A stretch of 18,858 bases of DNA from NCBI GenBank assembly GCA_030151245.1, contig JASLEF010000002.1, positions 1-18,858 of the forward strand, read 5' to 3'. This DNA comes from Ignatzschineria sp. (GTDB lineage Bacteria; Pseudomonadota; Gammaproteobacteria; Cardiobacteriales; Wohlfahrtiimonadaceae). Position 1 is the stretch's first letter, and every line of letters begins with the position of its first letter. Below the pieces are notes generated by a model. That model searched no databases, was not told the DNA's origin, and saw only the letters and a program-made list of their open reading frames with translations. Positions 1-7,255 of the stretch are shown one piece after another. The position numbers and the translations under genes were made by a program.

Positions 1-37
1 AATACGCCCTTTAACACCGCTTGTTATTCTATACAAG

Positions 38-1456
38 CTATTTCGAATGACGCTCATTTAACTTTAATAAAACATCTTCCCAACACAATCCTTGATCATG
101 GAGTAATACGGTTGCGTGATACATGAGGTCTGCCATCTCTGAAATCACCTCCTCTTTATCTTGAACAGTTGCCGCGAGAGCCACTTCAACGCCCTCTTCT
201 CCCACTTTTTGCGCGATTCTCTTGGTACCTTTCGCATATAAAGAGGCAGTATAGGAAGTCTCTGGATCTTCATTTTTACGTGCTTCCAGTAGACTTTCAA
301 GTCTCGAGAAGAAAACCCATGGAACCTTTCGTGAAACAGCTTCAAAGCAACTAATATCCCCTAAATGACAGGTTGGACCTACCGGGTTAGCAAGAATTAA
401 CAGCGTATCATTATCACAATCGAGCGTATAATCTACCACATTCAAGAAATTGCCAGACTCTTCCCCTTTCGTCCATAATCGCTGTTTCGTTCTAGAAAAA
501 AATGTCACTTTCGCCGTTTCTAATGTTTTTGTTAATGCTTCAGGATTCATAAATCCAAGCATTAATACCTCCGCAGTTACATAATCCTGTACGATCACCG
601 GCAACAGCTGATCAGTTTTCTGCCAATCAACCATCTCAATAATGGCAGAAGGATCTTGCAATGGCATATTACCGCCTAAATTTTTCGGCATCCTTACATC
701 AATTCCCTCATCTTTTAAATAAGATTTCAGCTCTGCGATATTGACTAATTGCTTATGAAATGCTGAAGCTCCCAGCGTTCCATTCACTTTTGCTTCTAAA
801 TATGCATCACGGAAATGAACCATTTTTCCAGCACCGCCAGAAGCAATTAAACTGATGGTACAGACTTCACGAACCTTTTGTAATTGCTTTAAATCATACC
901 CTTCACGAACACCATCTTGATTCATCATATTCAAAACGATCTCGCCAGCCCCTCGATTTTGAACATCAATGACCCAATCGAGCGTTCTCCATGAGGTCTT
1001 TGCTGTCATCGCCTCATCACCTGTTAAGGTATACACAAAGTAATCATCGAGCTTTTCATCATAATAAGAATCAATACCCACAACGATTTTTTCACTACCA
1101 AAAGTAGCGACGAGCTCATTAATAAAATGAGGATTTGCTAATGCCGGAGAATTAATGGAGATTTTATCTACGCCATTAGCAAATAAAGCTTTCGCATCCT
1201 CAATCGTTTTAATGCCCCCCGCGACACAAAGAGGAATATCAATAACTTTTTTAATTGTTTTAACCCATGATTTATCAACGACCGTTCCTTTACTAGATGC
1301 GGTAATATCATAAATCACAAGCTCATCAGCTCCTTCATCGGAATAACGCTTGGCAAGCGTTAATGCATCGCCCATCGTTTCATGATTTCGAAACTGTGTA
1401 CCTTTCACGACAACGCCATCTTTTACATCTAAACATGCGATTATTTTTGCCAACAT
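38..1456 (-). CDS. hisF-hisI: HisF-HisIE fusion: imidazole glycerol phosphate synthase cyclase subunit joined to PRA-CH/PRA-PH
   Basis: One uninterrupted 472-residue reading frame carries three histidine-biosynthesis domains. Residues 1-257 are HisF, a (beta/alpha)8 barrel that cyclises PRFAR with ammonia to IGP and AICAR. Catalytic Asp10 (ACLDVKDG) and Asp129 (VVGIDS) are present, and GEIVLNMMNQDG is as in E. coli. Residues about 270-380 are HisI (phosphoribosyl-AMP cyclohydrolase), with the DxDxD metal motif at 346-350 and zinc cysteines 347, 363 and 370 in family spacing. Residues about 382-470 are HisE (phosphoribosyl-ATP pyrophosphatase), with the KVGEEGVE and EMADLMYH motifs. HisF and HisIE are normally separate polypeptides; here a linker of about 12 residues replaces the stop codon. 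The N-terminus is one residue shorter than usual (MLAKIIACLD against MLAKRIIACLD). The start codon lies inside the end of hisA (16-base overlap), suggesting translational coupling. It is the last gene of the his cluster. The domain assignments are certain; whether the chain is processed or re-initiated internally is unknown. Confidence 0.96.
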   Translation of the reverse strand: MLAKIIACLDVKDGVVVKGTQFRNHETMGDALTLAKRYSDEGADELVIYDITASSKGTVVDKSWVKTIKKVIDIPLCVAGGIKTIEDAKALFANGVDKISINSPALANPHFINELVATFGSEKIVVGIDSYYDEKLDDYFVYTLTGDEAMTAKTSWRTLDWVIDVQNRGAGEIVLNMMNQDGVREGYDLKQLQKVREVCTISLIASGGAGKMVHFRDAYLEAKVNGTLGASAFHKQLVNIAELKSYLKDEGIDVRMPKNLGGNMPLQDPSAIIEMVDWQKTDQLLPVIVQDYVTAEVLMLGFMNPEALTKTLETAKVTFFSRTKQRLWTKGEESGNFLNVVDYTLDCDNDTLLILANPVGPTCHLGDISCFEAVSRKVPWVFFSRLESLLEARKNEDPETSYTASLYAKGTKRIAQKVGEEGVEVALAATVQDKEEVISEMADLMYHATVLLHDQGLCWEDVLLKLNERHSK

Positions 1457-2172
1457 GAGATTGCCTCCTCGGCACTAAATTTCCCTTCAAGTAGCGCTCG
1501 CCCCACGATCACGCCGGCTACGCCTGTATCTTCTAATACTTCTATATCCTCTATGGAACCAATCCCCCCTGAAGATTGAAAATCAATCTGGGGAAAATTG
1601 GCACAAATTTCCTCGTAAAGCGCAACATTAGAGCCAGTCAACATCCCATCTTTAGAGATATCTGTACAGAGAACATGCTTTAAGCCCACCGGCATATATT
1701 GATCAATTAATGCTTCGAGCGATAATTCACTTGTCTCTTGCCAGCCACTTAAGGCGACTTTTTTAATCCCTCCTTCAATACGAATATCAAGGGCTAATAC
1801 GATTTTTTCGCCGCCAAATGCTTCAAACCATTTTTTAACTTCCGTAGGATTCTTCACCGCTGTCGATCCTACGACCACACGATCAACACCGATTTTTAAA
1901 AGATTTTCAATATCCTCACGAGTCCGAATTCCCCCACCGACTTGAATCGGCGCCCCGACCGTTTTGACAATCTCTCCAATCACCTGTAATTGACGCTTTT
2001 TAGGATCTTTTGCACCATCTAGATCGACTAAATGAAGATACTTTGCACCGGCATCAACATACTCTTTAAATTTTGCAATGGGAGAGTATTCAAATGTGGT
2101 TTGGCGTGCATAATCGCCTTGTTGCAAGCGAACAACTTCGCCATTAATGAGATCTAATGCCGGGATAATCAT
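1441..2172 (-). CDS. hisA: HisA, ProFAR isomerase
   Basis: 243 residues, the usual family length. It isomerises ProFAR to PRFAR, the step between HisI and HisF, in the cytoplasm. The barrel motifs are clear: MIIPALDLINGEVVRL at the start with catalytic Asp7, QVGGGIR at 77-83, VLALDIR with catalytic Asp129, CTDISKDG, and SSGGIGS near the C-terminus. The ATG at 2172 was chosen because homology begins exactly there and AAAGGAA lies just upstream. A longer in-frame reading back to a TTG at 2247 adds 25 residues unlike any HisA. The gene overlaps the following hisF by 16 bases. It is preceded by a 234-bp gap after hisB in which hisH would be expected but is not present. Confidence 0.96.
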   Translation of the reverse strand: MIIPALDLINGEVVRLQQGDYARQTTFEYSPIAKFKEYVDAGAKYLHLVDLDGAKDPKKRQLQVIGEIVKTVGAPIQVGGGIRTREDIENLLKIGVDRVVVGSTAVKNPTEVKKWFEAFGGEKIVLALDIRIEGGIKKVALSGWQETSELSLEALIDQYMPVGLKHVLCTDISKDGMLTGSNVALYEEICANFPQIDFQSSGGIGSIEDIEVLEDTGVAGVIVGRALLEGKFSAEEAISCWQK

Positions 2173-2213
2173 TGAGAATTCCTTTGTTATATCATATTTT
2201 TTTGTAAAAAGAG

Positions 2214-2342
2214 TAGGGTTTGTTGAATATTCAAAAATTGATCTCAATAAAGCCCTGAAGCTATCTTGATTTTGATAGTTCCGAGAAAACCAATCAAGCT
2301 TTTAAAAGCAGTGAGCAATATCCCCATATTCAACAGAACCTA
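2214..2342 (-). promoter_or_regulatory. Long-range RNA stem in the hisB-hisA gap
   Basis: On the transcribed minus strand, TAGGTT-C-TGTTGAATAT (2342-2326) is complementary to ATATTCAACA-AACC-C-TA (2230-2214). That gives 16 base pairs interrupted only by a single unpaired C on each side. The stem encloses 95 bases, which themselves contain a small CTATC/GATAG hairpin, and it is followed at once by CTCTTTTTA. It ends about 40 bases before the hisA start. It could be a conditional terminator or mRNA processing structure controlling hisA and hisF-hisIE. The complementarity is seen; any regulatory role is inference. Confidence 0.35.
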
Positions 2343-2373
2343 ACCATTCAAGAGAATGATGATGCAAAGGCAT
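2302..2373 (-). other. Short ORF with three consecutive His codons, possible leader peptide
   Basis: An ATG at 2373 opens a 23-codon reading frame beginning MPLHHHSLEW and ending at TAA (2304-2302). It has four His residues, three of them adjacent (CAT CAT CAT, 2364-2356). It lies in the gap between hisB and hisA, and its codons 11-16 form the left arm of the long-range stem described at 2214-2342. A partial Shine-Dalgarno (AAGAG) sits 5 bases upstream. The arrangement resembles an amino-acid leader peptide whose ribosome position controls a downstream structure, but the ORF is short enough to occur by chance and its ribosome site is weak. Confidence 0.2.
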
Positions 2374-2406
2374 CTCATCTCTTTTTAAACCTATAAAATA
2401 TAGGCG

Positions 2407-3510
2407 TTATAATAATCCCTTTGAGCTTGGCAATACATCACTCTCTACTTTGACCGCCTGTCTCAGCGTCCGCCCAAAGACTTTAAAGAGGGATTCAATT
2501 TTATGGTGGGTATTACTACCTTCCGCCTTTAAATGCAATGTAGATGCCAAGGCATACGCTAAAGATCTAAAGAAGTGTGGCACCATCTCCGTACTAAATG
2601 ACCCAATCATTTCTCGGTCAAATGTTGCTTTAAAGTCAATATGCGGTCGCCCCGATAAATCTAAAGTACAAAATGCACAACACTCATCCATCGGTAGGAT
2701 AAATTTAAATTCATTAAAACCAAATCTGGCGATACCTCGTTTGTCACCCAGTGCTGACTTTAAAGCTTCTCCCAGAGCAATCCCAGTATCTTCTACGGTG
2801 TGGTGATCATCAATCTCTAGATCTCCATCCACAAAAACATTCATTCTAAAACCACCATGAGTCGCGATCTGATCGAGCATATGATTAAAGAACGGAATAC
2901 CTGTTTCAATCACACTAGCGCCGGTCTCATCGAGAAAGAGTTCAATCTTAATATCTGTCTCTTTAGTTTTTCGCTCCACAACAGCCACTCGCGGGTCTCT
3001 TCCCTCTTTTACCACCCCTTTATTGAGTAAACGCTCTACGATCAACTCCCAGTTCATATTTTGAGGGTCATAGAGAATCCCTTCGATTCCCATATTTTTA
3101 GCAAGTCCTAAATCTGTTTCGCGATCTCCAATCACATAACTGTTGTCAGGATTGAAACGTTTCTCTTCAAGATATGCTTGTACCATACCGACTTTAGGTT
3201 TACGACATTCACAATGATCCTCTGTAAAGTGAGGACAAAGTAATACGTCATCAAAAACTACACCTTGAGACTCAAATGTTTCCATCATACGATTATGCGG
3301 AATATCGAACTGATCTTGCGGGTTACTCGGTGTTCCTAAACCATCTTGATTAGAAACAATGACAAAACGATATCCTGCAGCTTGTAGCTCTAATAATGCC
3401 GGTATGACTTTAGGCTCAAAGATCAGTTTCTCTAAAGAATCTATCTGAAAATCTGTCTTTGGCTCATCAATAAGTGTGCCATCACGATCGATAAAAAGTA
3501 TATTTTGCAT
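2407..3510 (-). CDS. hisB: HisB, bifunctional histidinol-phosphatase / IGP dehydratase
   Basis: 367 residues with two domains. Residues 1 to about 165 are a HAD phosphatase: nucleophile and acid in FIDRDGTLI (Asp8, Asp10), motif II IVSNQDG, a zinc-binding set Cys92/His94/Cys100/Cys102, and motif IV GDRETD (from 129). Residues about 175-367 are IGP dehydratase, with metal-binding FFNHMLDQIATHGG, DDHHTVEDTG and NTHHKIES. The tail matches E. coli HisB (DVLPSSKG). It catalyses dehydration of IGP to imidazole acetol-phosphate and later dephosphorylation of histidinol-phosphate. The ATG at 3510 has AAGGG 7 bases upstream. The fused form is typical of enteric-type gammaproteobacteria. The gene stands apart from hisC (177 bp) and from hisA (234 bp), unlike the tight packing of hisG-hisD-hisC. 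Confidence 0.97.
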   Translation of the reverse strand: MQNILFIDRDGTLIDEPKTDFQIDSLEKLIFEPKVIPALLELQAAGYRFVIVSNQDGLGTPSNPQDQFDIPHNRMMETFESQGVVFDDVLLCPHFTEDHCECRKPKVGMVQAYLEEKRFNPDNSYVIGDRETDLGLAKNMGIEGILYDPQNMNWELIVERLLNKGVVKEGRDPRVAVVERKTKETDIKIELFLDETGASVIETGIPFFNHMLDQIATHGGFRMNVFVDGDLEIDDHHTVEDTGIALGEALKSALGDKRGIARFGFNEFKFILPMDECCAFCTLDLSGRPHIDFKATFDREMIGSFSTEMVPHFFRSLAYALASTLHLKAEGSNTHHKIESLFKVFGRTLRQAVKVESDVLPSSKGLL

Positions 3511-3647
3511 GAAATGCCCTTCTAAATTCTAAAACCCAATATCTTCAACAGTTAGATAGATTCTAAATATCTTTGACGTCTAGGGAAGATAAAGTAATGA
3601 TGTTCATTATTTTGAAAATTGGCTCGTTTCCAATAAGAATCTTTGAA

Positions 3648-3675
3648 ACTATACGTTTCTTATCTTGCTTACCAA
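3648..3675 (-). promoter_or_regulatory. Candidate internal promoter for hisB-hisA-hisFIE
   Basis: In the 177-bp gap between hisC and hisB, the minus strand reads TTGGTA (3675-3670), a 16-base spacer, then TATAGT (3653-3648), matching a sigma-70 promoter at 4/6 and 5/6 positions. It would give a leader of about 130 bases before hisB. This is a sequence match only; AT-rich DNA produces such matches by chance. Confidence 0.35.
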
Positions 3676-3687
3676 TCTTCATGATGA

Positions 3688-4752
3688 TTATTGATAAAAC
3701 ATTGTTAATGCAGCGATCAAGGCCTCGTTCTCTTCAGGAAGCCCGACAGAGATACGCAAACTATTATTAAGACGTTCAGCACCTTGGGCGCGCACATAGA
3801 TCCCCTGTGATTTCAAAAACTCATAAGCCCCTTTCGCATCATCAAGCTCCACCAAAACAAAGTTTGCTTCACTCGGATAGACTCTTTTCACAAAAGGTAA
3901 TGCTTTAAGGGCTTTTACTAAGGCTTCTCGACCTTGAATAAGCTTTTCACAATTCTCCCACATCAAAGCAATATTCTCATCCGTTAATGCCGCTTCAGCA
4001 ACCGCGATGGTAGGAACGGCCAGTGGATAAGGACTAATGGCTCTTTTCAGAACATTAATTAAAGATGCCGATCCTATCGCAAACCCTAAGCGAATACCTG
4101 CCAATCCAAATGCTTTTGAGAGCGTTCTTACTAAAGCTAAATGAGGGAACTCTTTCACCCGTTTCGCAAAAGACTCTCGCTCACTAAATTCAATATAAGC
4201 TTCATCTAAAACAACAATGGCACGGTCTTTAGTTGCCACTAAAATACGCTCGATATCCGCAGTTTCTAGAGTGTTTCCAGTAGGATTATTGGGACTACAG
4301 AGAAAGACCATTTTGACCCCATCAAGCTGGTGAAGGATCCCTTCCACATCTAATTTAAAATCTTCTAAAAGGGGAACTTTTACGGTTTCTACCCCAAAAA
4401 GATCACAGGTCACCTGATACATTCCAAAAGTCGGTGGACAATAGAGCAAACGATCTTTTTGAGCTTCGCAAAAAGCTTTAATTAATAATTCTATCGCTAA
4501 ATCTCCCCCTAAAGTTACCAAAATTTCATCTTGATCCACCCCCAAGTAACGAGCATAACGTTCGATTACTTTTGCCGGCTGAGATTCAGGATAACGATTC
4601 ATCGCTAATTCAAGCTTGATCGGGGCACTATAAGGATTTTCATTTGCATTAAGATAGATCTCTTCTCGGCTCTCATCCCGAGTTTCTGGTACATAAAGCT
4701 CACAATTTCTGACCGCTTCTCTACTTAATTTTTCTGCAATTGACTGTGTCAT
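3688..4752 (-). CDS. hisC: HisC, histidinol-phosphate aminotransferase
   Basis: 354 residues of a fold-type I PLP aminotransferase that converts imidazole acetol-phosphate and glutamate to histidinol-phosphate. Visible landmarks are YLNANENPY near the N-terminus, PPTFGMY, the SPNNPTGN cofactor-binding loop (Asn155/156), VVLDEAYIEF (Asp183, Tyr186), and the PLP lysine in RTLSKAFGLAGIRLG (Lys213). Two ATGs lie at the start. The one at 4752 is preferred because GGGGAG is 8 bases upstream, whereas it almost abuts the one at 4758. The usual TRGADE phosphate-binding stretch reads TLGGDL here, a departure from E. coli HisC in an otherwise conserved segment. It follows hisD by 18 bases and is probably translated from the same mRNA. 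Confidence 0.95.
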   Translation of the reverse strand: MTQSIAEKLSREAVRNCELYVPETRDESREEIYLNANENPYSAPIKLELAMNRYPESQPAKVIERYARYLGVDQDEILVTLGGDLAIELLIKAFCEAQKDRLLYCPPTFGMYQVTCDLFGVETVKVPLLEDFKLDVEGILHQLDGVKMVFLCSPNNPTGNTLETADIERILVATKDRAIVVLDEAYIEFSERESFAKRVKEFPHLALVRTLSKAFGLAGIRLGFAIGSASLINVLKRAISPYPLAVPTIAVAEAALTDENIALMWENCEKLIQGREALVKALKALPFVKRVYPSEANFVLVELDDAKGAYEFLKSQGIYVRAQGAERLNNSLRISVGLPEENEALIAALTMFYQ

Positions 4753-4770
4753 TATCATCTCTCCCCACGG

Positions 4771-6066
4771 TTAGTTATCATTATTAATCGCTGCTAAACG
4801 GATCTCTACCGCTAGCTTATGAGCATCTAAGAGCTCACGCTCTGCTAATAATGATACCGTTGGACCAAGATTTAAGAAACCTTCTTTCGTCAAAGTCTGC
4901 ACCGTCATCCGTTTTGAAAAATCTGCTAAACCCAAACTAGAATATGTTTTGGCATACCCATAAGTAGGTAGTACATGATTGGTTCCTGATGCGTAATCCC
5001 CCATTGACTCTGGTGAAAATGCCCCTAAAAAAACAGATCCAGCATGAGATATATCTTCTAATAACGCCCGAGAATCCTCTGCTTGAATAATCAGGTGTTC
5101 TGGCGCATAGAGATTGCTAACACTCACTGCCATCGCTAAATCTTCGACTAAAATTGATCGACTATGACTCAGTGCAACTCTTGCCGTTTCTGCTCGTCCT
5201 AACAACTTCAACTGCGACCCAATAGAGGCCTCAACACGATCAATCAGCTTTTCAGAATCTGTGACTAGAATCACCTGTGAATCTTCACCATGTTCCGCTT
5301 GTGAAAGAAGATCTGCCGCCACAAAATCAGGATTAGCAAACTGATCGGCAATCACCAATACTTCAGAGGGTCCTGCCGGCATATCAATCGCGGCTCCCTC
5401 TGCCATTTGACTTACTTGCTTCTTCGCTTCCGTGACAAAACTATTTCCAGGACCAAAGATCTTATCCACCTTCTTCACGGTTTTTGTCCCTAAGCCTAAT
5501 GCAAATATCGCTTGAGCCCCTCCCATTTGATAGATGGTGTCAATGCCACAAAGCTTTGCGGCATAGATAATTTCATCTGCAATTTTAGGGGGGCTCGCCA
5601 AAACAATCTCTTTACAGCCTGCTATTTTTGCAGGAACAGCCAGCATTAAAACCGTTGAAAAAAGTGGTGCTGTTCCACCTGGGATATAGAGCCCCACAGA
5701 TTCTATCGGACGAGTGAGGACTTCACACAGAACCCCTTTCTCTGTCTCGACCACAACAGCATTCGGCTTTTGCGCTTCATGAAATTTTGTAATATTACGA
5801 TAAGCACGTTCAATCGCCATTTTAAATTCTGAGGATAATGACTGCTCTACCCGTTCGAACTCACTCTCCGGCAATATTAGTGAATCCACTGTCACTTTAT
5901 CAAACTTTTCGGTAAGCGATATGACAGCTTGATCCCCATTTCGTAAAATATCTTCCCGAATAGCCGACACTGCGGACTCTACTCTTCCTGCAACTGCTTG
6001 GGCAGGACGTTTAAGCGCAGCCTTTTGAGCGGTGCTATCTAATGATTTCCAAATAATCTTTTCCAT
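4771..6066 (-). CDS. hisD: HisD, histidinol dehydrogenase
   Basis: 431 residues, family-typical length. It oxidises histidinol to histidine in two NAD-dependent steps, the last of the pathway. The zinc and catalytic residues are all present: Gln256 and His259 in LLSQAEHGEDS, Glu323-His324 in YAPEHL, Asp357 in ESMGDYASGTNH, and His416 in LDAHKLAVEIR. The GPGNSFVTEAKKQV and MPAGPSEVLVIAD segments are also standard. It starts 22 bases after hisG, with a moderate AGAAGAG ribosome site, and is followed 18 bases later by hisC, so hisGDC form one compact unit. Confidence 0.97.
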   Translation of the reverse strand: MEKIIWKSLDSTAQKAALKRPAQAVAGRVESAVSAIREDILRNGDQAVISLTEKFDKVTVDSLILPESEFERVEQSLSSEFKMAIERAYRNITKFHEAQKPNAVVVETEKGVLCEVLTRPIESVGLYIPGGTAPLFSTVLMLAVPAKIAGCKEIVLASPPKIADEIIYAAKLCGIDTIYQMGGAQAIFALGLGTKTVKKVDKIFGPGNSFVTEAKKQVSQMAEGAAIDMPAGPSEVLVIADQFANPDFVAADLLSQAEHGEDSQVILVTDSEKLIDRVEASIGSQLKLLGRAETARVALSHSRSILVEDLAMAVSVSNLYAPEHLIIQAEDSRALLEDISHAGSVFLGAFSPESMGDYASGTNHVLPTYGYAKTYSSLGLADFSKRMTVQTLTKEGFLNLGPTVSLLAERELLDAHKLAVEIRLAAINNDN

Positions 6067-6088
6067 AACTCTTCTATTTCGCTCTACT

Positions 6089-6982
6089 CTATTCCATCAT
6101 TTTCTCAATGGGGAGTACTAAAATTGAACTCGCACCCTTCTCTTTTAAAGCTTCCATTGTCTCCCAAAAAAGCATCTCACTACTGACAACGTGCATCGCA
6201 ACACGAGACTCATCATTTGCAAGGGGGAGAATTGTAGGATTTTCAGCGCCTGGCAATAACTCGCTGATCTCTTTTAAACGATCTTTAGGCGCGTGAAGCA
6301 TAATATATTTTGACTCATTGGCCTGAATCACACTCTGGATACGCGGCATCAATTTATCCACTAATGCTCTCTTTTCAGGCCCCATATCACTAGCGGTTTG
6401 GATCAAGCAGGCTTTTGAGCGAAAGATCACTTCTACCTCTTTTAAACCATTTGCTTCTAATGTTGCACCTGAGGAAACAAGATCACAAATCGCATCCGCT
6501 AATCCCGCTCTTGGTGCCACTTCTACCGAGCCTTGCAATAAAGAACTCTTAAATTGAATTCCTTCTCCCGAAAGATAACGGTCTAAAAGATTAGGAAAAG
6601 AGGTAGCAACACGCAATCCCTCAAAATCTTGCACCCCTTTATAATCAGCATTTTTAGGCAGTGCTAGTGATAATCTGCATCCGCCAAAAGGTAACATTTG
6701 CAAAACTTTATAAAGCGAATCAATCGGCTGCTCTTTACCAAGCGCGACCTCTTCTAAGACATTTTGACCCACAATGCCTAAATCAACAACACCATCAAAT
6801 ACTAAGCCTGGAATATCGTCATCACGCACTCGTAAAATATCAATAGGCATATTCTCCACATGAGCAATCAACTTATCTTTCGTCATATTAATTTTTAAAC
6901 CACTTTTCTCAAGTAGTTTTTGCGACTCTTCACTTAATCGTCCTGATTTTTGGATCGCGATCTTTAAGCGAGTGTTCTTCAT
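6089..6982 (-). CDS. hisG: HisG, ATP phosphoribosyltransferase (long form)
   Basis: 297 residues, the long form with its own C-terminal regulatory domain, so no HisZ partner is needed. It condenses ATP with PRPP, the first and feedback-inhibited step of histidine synthesis. The N-terminal catalytic part shows MQKSGRLS-like IAIQKSGRLSEES, ENMPIDILRVRDDDIPGLV, GSVEVAPRAGLADAICDLVSSG and ATLEANGL. The C-terminal part (from about 225) shows ESKYIMLHAP, LLPGAENPTILPLA and GASSILVLPIEKMME, closely as in E. coli. The ATG at 6982 has AGAGG 8 bases upstream. It is the first gene of the cluster. No His-rich leader peptide is visible in the roughly 80 bases between a candidate promoter and this start, so the enteric-type hisL attenuator seems absent. 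Confidence 0.97.
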   Translation of the reverse strand: MKNTRLKIAIQKSGRLSEESQKLLEKSGLKINMTKDKLIAHVENMPIDILRVRDDDIPGLVFDGVVDLGIVGQNVLEEVALGKEQPIDSLYKVLQMLPFGGCRLSLALPKNADYKGVQDFEGLRVATSFPNLLDRYLSGEGIQFKSSLLQGSVEVAPRAGLADAICDLVSSGATLEANGLKEVEVIFRSKACLIQTASDMGPEKRALVDKLMPRIQSVIQANESKYIMLHAPKDRLKEISELLPGAENPTILPLANDESRVAMHVVSSEMLFWETMEALKEKGASSILVLPIEKMME

Positions 6983-7070
6983 AATGTATGCCTCTTCTAT
7001 CTGATTGCTTCAATGAATAAATATTGTCAGTAACGTTTTTTAATCTTATCAATTGTCTTACTGTGGTAGT

Positions 7071-7099
7071 ACAATATTACATATCAAGCCGAATTACAA
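7071..7099 (-). promoter_or_regulatory. Candidate promoter of the his cluster
   Basis: Minus-strand TTGTAA (7099-7094), a 17-base spacer, then TATTGT (7076-7071), each matching 4 of 6 consensus positions. Transcription would begin near 7064 and leave a leader of about 80 bases before hisG. The leader contains no run of His codons and no clear terminator. Weak match, supported mainly by position. Confidence 0.35.
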
Positions 7100-7144
7100 C
7101 CTTATTTTGAATATTAATTATCAAATCTATTAAATCTTTTGCCC

Positions 7145-7182
7145 TAAATAAAAAAATAGGTAATCCCTAAAGATTACCTATT
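7145..7182 (-). terminator. Rho-independent terminator after the metQ pair
   Basis: A perfect 11-bp stem, AATAGGTAATC (7155-7165) with GATTACCTATT (7172-7182), and a 6-base loop. Read on the minus strand it is followed by TTTTTTATTTA, so it ends transcription coming from the metQ-like genes, whose last stop codon is at 7256, and insulates them from hisG. Confidence 0.85.
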
Positions 7183-7255
7183 CTCTTTTTCGCTCTCTAA
7201 CACGCGGGGGTACCAAGATAAATAAATTCTCCCCTCTTCAAAATCCTTAAAGACC

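Noticed and set aside
19..38. Terminator after hisF-hisIE (GCTTGT/ACAAGC stem)
   Set aside because: Only 6 bp, no T-run on the minus strand, and the window ends too soon to see whether another gene follows.
2173..2247. N-terminal extension of HisA from a TTG at 2247
   Set aside because: HisA homology and a good ribosome site both begin at the ATG at 2172; the 25 added residues do not resemble any HisA.
2302..2406. Possible remnant of hisH in the hisB-hisA gap
   Set aside because: Reading the minus-strand frames by eye shows no GxCxGxQ nucleophile elbow, no FHPE motif and no stretch alignable to HisH, so there is no basis to call a pseudogene.
2450..2806. Opposite-strand open frames inside his genes, htpG, the pirin gene and lplA
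   Set aside because: They are antisense shadows of strongly conserved genes, with no ribosome sites or recognisable products of their own.
3572..3585. MetJ-like box (AGACGTCA on the minus strand) in the hisC-hisB gap
   Set aside because: MetJ needs at least two adjacent 8-bp boxes; only one partial match is present and the neighbouring genes are not methionine genes.
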